Part shown: one piece after another, positions 60,349-64,000 of the stretch
How the letters are laid out: the number at the start of each line of letters is the position of its first letter
Position numbering within the stretch: the stretch's first letter is position 1
Source: Desmodesmus armatus
Taxonomy: Eukaryota > Chlorophyta > Chlorophyceae > Sphaeropleales > Scenedesmaceae
Length of the DNA stretch: 64,000 bases
Reading direction: 5' to 3'
NCBI GenBank assembly: GCA_007449985.2
Contig: VIIQ02000659.1
Coordinates: 312,501-376,500, forward strand
Program-made: the position numbers and the translations under genes
The notes under the pieces: generated by a model
The model's database searches: none
What the model was told of the DNA's origin: nothing
What the model saw: the letters and a program-made list of their open reading frames with translations, nothing else

Positions 60349-63300
60349 ATGGCGCACTGGACCCTGGTCGTTGCCTGTTTGGTCGCAGCTGTGGTTCCGG
60401 GGTGCTCAGGTGCGTTCCGCCGGCAGCAACGACTGCAATCAGGGAGACACTGCTTGTCCCGCCAGCACGACCTTGATTGTATTTGGTCCCGACATCATGT
60501 TCGGCTTTCCATTCTGCTAAATAATCTTAGCTTGGCACTCATAGCCATGCTGGTTACGCCTCCTTGTGTGTAGGGGTGGAAGCAGGCAGGGTGCTGAAGG
60601 ATGGCAAACTGGACCGCAAGCTGCTGTGGAGCTCGACCACCTCTGCTCTCTCTGCTGATGCTCATGGCATCAGCAGGGTGTTGCTTGCACCAGGAGCCGA
60701 GCCCAAGGACCCCAACGAGGTGAGTCAGCACTGGCGGGTACAGAAGGTGCCTCTTACAATTGTTGCCGCTGTTTTGTCATGCAGTCACTGCCCTGAGTGT
60801 GCAACCTTGCTGTAATTTTGACATATAGCATGTTGCACACAGACAGAGCTCAACCATATGGAGGCATGCATGCACATGCAAAACGAATAACTGGCTGTGT
60901 GTGCAGCCCTTCTTTCAAGGATCAAATGGCAGCTGCATGTAAGTAGAGCTGGACTACACCACCACACAGCGACTGTCTGATCATCAAGTCTAGTTTTCGG
61001 GGCCCAGGGATTCTCATGCCCAGATCCACCTGCAAAGGGTTCAGTCTTTGAGACCGAACAGATGCCAGCGTACTTGAGCAGCAGAGCAGGTCACAGCAGA
61101 GCACATCACAGCATAGCAGAGCAAACCAGGACGTTATTTGCAAGCAACTTATCACATCTGTGAGACAGAGAAGCATTCATCACAGCACGCGCCCCGACCC
61201 TGTGCCGCCCTCTCCAAGTGCAGCCCACTGGCGTGGACCGTGACATGAGTGCGGACACTCACTTTGCCCGCATTGCCAAGTTCTCCAAGAAGGCGGGAGG
61301 TGATGAGGAGGCTGAGGGTGATGAGGGCGGCCGCAGGCACCTGATGCAGAACGTTGGCAGGGTGCTGCTTGCACCAGGAGCTGAGCCCAAGGATCCAAAT
61401 GAGGTGAATCGGCACTGTTGTAGGGTACCTCTTGTTGCCGCCGGTTTGGTTGCCTGTCATGCGGAGTTCAACTGGCTGTGACTCACTCACTGTCAACGGT
61501 GGACATGCAGCATGATGCACACACTGTGTGACACAGTTCAGCCAAGCGTATGCCGCATCTTCTGTGTGACACAGAACAGCAGGCTGCCTGGTAGGCTGGG
61601 TGCGCAGCCAATCTTGCCCTGTCAGGTCGCAGCTTTGTGGAAGCAGAACTGGGCTTACACCACCACACTGCATCTCATTCGTGATAAAGTGTCATTCTTA
61701 TGATTCTTATGCTCGCTTTTTACCTTCAAAGTGTTGAGTCCCTTGGAAACAGCACACCACAAGCAGAGCAGCAAGAAAGGGGACATTAGTGCAAGCAACA
61801 CATCACATCAAAAGCACCGCAGCATGCGCTTGACCCTTGACTGTGCCGCCCTCTCCATGTGCAGCCCACTGGCGTAGACCGTGATATGAGTGCGGACACT
61901 CACTTTGCCCGCATTGCCAAGTTCTCCAAGAAGGCAGGAGGTGATGTGGAGGCTGAGGGTGACGAGGGCGGCCGCAGGCACCTGATGCAGAACGGTGGCA
62001 GGGTGTTGCTTGCACCAGGAGCCGAGCCCAAGGATCCAAATGAGGTGAGTCAGCAGTGGCGTAGGGTCCCTCTTGTTGCTGCTGTATTGTTGCCTGTCTG
62101 GCAGTACCATGCAGCGTACAACGTGGCTGTGAGCTTGACATACAGCATGTTGCACGCAGAATAGCAGGCTGTGTGCGCATCCCTTCTTGCGCCAGTTGGC
62201 AGCTTCAAGTTCATGGAAGTGGAGCTGGGCTTACAGCACCACACAGACGGCCACCCGACCCCCTGCGGTTGTGCCAGTAATGCTCATGCTATTTGCTTTT
62301 GCCAAGGGTTCAGGCTTCAAGACCCAGCATACCTAAAGCAGATCAGAGTAGAGCAGGACAGTTTTGCAAGCTACACATCACGTCAAAACCATGACTACCA
62401 AAAGCACCACAGCATGCACCCTGACCCTTGAATTTGCCGCCCTCCCCTGTGCAGCCCACTGGCGTAGACCGTGATATGAGTGCGGACACTCACTTTGCCC
62501 GCATTGCCAAGTTCTCCAAGAAGGCAGGAGGTGATGAAGAGGCTGAGGGTGACGAGGGCGGCCGCAGGCACCTGATGCAGAACGGTGGCAGGGTGTTGCT
62601 TGCACCAGGAGCCGAGCCCAAGGATCCAAATGAGGTGAGTCAGCAGTGGCGTAGGGTCCCTCTTGTTGCTGCTGTATTGTTGCCTGTCTGGCAGTACCAT
62701 GCAGCGTACAACGTGGCTGTGAGCTTGACATACAGCATGTTGCACGCAGAATAGCAGGCTGTGTGCGCATCCCTTCTTGCGCCAGTTGGCAGCTTCAAGT
62801 TCATGGAAGTGGAGCTGGGCTTACAGCACCACACAGACGGCCACCCGACCCCCTGCGGTTGTGCCAGTAATGCTCATGCTATTTGCTTTTGCCAAGGGTT
62901 CAGGCTTCAAGACCCAGCATACCTAAAGCAGATCAGAGTAGAGCAGGACAGTTTTGCAAGCTACACATCACGTCAAAACCATGACTACCAAAAGCACCAC
63001 AGCATGCACCCTGACCCTTGAATTTGCCGCCCTCCCCTGTGCAGCCCACTGGCGTAGACCGTGATATGAGTGCGGACACTCACTTTGCCCGCATTGCCAA
63101 GTTCTCCAAGAAGGCGGGAGGTGATGAAGAGGCTGAGGGTGATGAGGGCGGCCGCAAGCACCTGATGCAGAACGTTGGCAGGGTGTTGCTTGCACCAGGA
63201 GCTGAGCCCAAGGATCCAAATGAGGTGAGTCAGCACTGGCGTAGTTCACCTTTTGTTGCCGCTGGTTGGTCGCCTGCCAGGCACAGTACAATGTTGCTGT

Positions 63301-63854
63301 GACGCATTTCTGTCAACGGTTGACATGCAGCATGATGCACACAGACACCCTCCGAACAGCTGAATTCAGCCATGCCCACGCACTCCAAACAGCAGGCAGA
63401 CTGTGTGCGCAGCCATTGCACCTAGCAGGTGGCCGGGCAGTTTGTGGGAAGTAGAGCTGGGCTTGCACTACCACACAGTGGCCACCCAACCCCTGTAGAT
63501 GCCTTTTCTGGCGGCGGCGTAATCCTCATGCTATTCAACAAAATATTTGTTGCGAAGGGGTTAGTCTTCAGGACCCAGCATGCCTGAAGCAGAGCCAAGC
63601 AGGGTAGAGCAGGACGGCTTTGCAAGCAACACATCATATCAACTTCGCGGCTCCCAGAAAAAAGCATCTCTCGACCACAGCATGTGTCCTGACCCTTGGA
63701 TGTGCCACCTTCTCCTGTGCAGCCCACTGGCGTGGACCGTGATATGAGTGCGGACACTCACTTTGCCCGCATTGCCAAGTTTTCCAAGAAGGCAGGAGGT
63801 GATGAGGAGGCTGAGGGTGATGAGGGCGGCCGCAGGCACCTGATGCAGAACTAA
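60349..63854 (+). CDS. Secreted tandem-repeat precursor encoded by five copies of one exon
   Basis: Exons in phase: 60349-60409, 60574-60719, then repeat exons 61224-61403, 61865-62044, 62455-62634, 63045-63224 (180 nt each, phase 0 at both ends) and 63723-63854 (truncated by TAA); 352 residues. Exon 1 is a signal peptide (MAHWTLVVACLVAAVVPGCS). Each repeat has 60 residues: PTGVDRDMSADTHFARIAKF, then SKKAGGDEEAEGDEGG, a dibasic RR (RK in copy 4), HLMQN(V/G)G, and RVLLAPGAEPKDPNE. Exon 2 ends with the same RVLLAPGAEPKDPNE. Dibasic KK and RR flank an acidic spacer, the layout of a multicopy peptide precursor cut by a kexin-type protease. That processing is inferred; no family is recognised. The last copy stops right after HLMQN. 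Copies differ by few residues (E/V in copy 2). No membrane span follows the signal peptide. Confidence 0.8.
61865..63044. repeat. 590-bp tandem unit (exon plus intron), two nearly identical copies
   Basis: 61865-62454 and 62455-63044 are near-identical across the 180-nt exon and almost the whole following intron. The exon-to-exon distance is exactly 590 bp in both, against 641 and 678 bp for the flanking copies, whose introns have diverged. This indicates a recent duplication or gene conversion inside an older array. Confidence 0.92.
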
Positions 63855-64000
63855 AAGCTGGCTGCGGCTTTCGTTGTATTGTCACAGTACGGAAATGTAG
63901 TACAGCAGCTGCCCCGCCCATGTGCTATGTACGGCACCAGCTACATTGTGTCATCGCCGTATGTGTCATGTTGTCATCACACCCTGGTGTGCTTGTGTGC
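63855..64000. other. 3' flank of the tandem-exon gene
   Basis: Presumed 3' UTR. No TGTAA is present before the window ends, so the poly(A) site may lie beyond 64000. Confidence 0.4.

Noticed and set aside
61152..63921. Recurring minus-strand open frames opposite each repeat exon.
   Set aside because: They repeat only because the + strand exons repeat, and they run across the splice sites of the real exons.

Overview
This window is nuclear DNA from a photosynthetic eukaryote, most likely a core chlorophyte green alga and probably Chlorophyceae. That placement is inference; no marker gene fixes the species. The reasons are: dense GT-AG introns (often 200-1,700 bp) in nearly every gene; moderately high GC; Ala/Gln/Ser homopolymer tracts in coding exons; TGTAA, the chlorophyte polyadenylation signal, downstream of several stop codons; plastid-type transit peptides; and best-matching protein families of plant/algal type (DHRS7-like SDR, SnRK2-like kinase, plant-type eIF2-alpha).

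Layout, left to right. 1-765 (+): 3' end of a Tyr/Gln/Ala-rich low-complexity protein. 1261-5175 (+): DHRS7-like short-chain dehydrogenase whose intron 7 holds a candidate 754-bp TIR element. 5538-9550 (+): secreted Cys-rich protein. 17044-10501 (-): translation initiation factor eIF2-alpha. 18875-30530 (+): RecQ helicase with RQC, HRDC and two C-terminal helix-turn-helix modules. 31330-33336 (+): second Cys-rich Ephrin-receptor-like protein, 5' end not found. 33906-37277 (+): secreted, probably GPI-anchored surface protein. 37907-41045 (+): KRR1 ribosome-assembly factor. 41535-42327 (+): small single-span membrane protein. 45301-43195 (-): small hydrophilic organelle-targeted protein. 47150-49261 (+): SnRK2-like kinase with altered HRD and DFG motifs. 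51544-55545 (+): ribonucleotide reductase small subunit R2. 57773-58739 (+): Ala/Pro-rich plastid-targeted protein. 60349-63854 (+): secreted precursor built from five tandem copies of one exon. The genes do not form a pathway. They mix housekeeping genes (translation initiation, ribosome assembly, dNTP synthesis, DNA repair) with cell-surface or secreted proteins.

Two observations stand out. The last gene is an exon-per-repeat array: four 180-nt phase-0 exons plus a truncated fifth, each with conserved dibasic sites behind a signal peptide, and two adjacent units nearly identical through their introns. It looks like a multicopy peptide precursor. Second, tandem duplications in this window repeatedly abut or include splice junctions, in at least five unrelated genes (eIF2-alpha, RecQ, KRR1, the 43 kb gene and RNR2). 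In eIF2-alpha two minisatellites of different unit size (about 60 bp and 30 bp) each end exactly at a 5' splice site. In RecQ the acceptor plus the first bases of an exon is present four times.

Exon boundaries were read by hand from reading frame, GT/AG signals and family similarity, and all need transcript confirmation.
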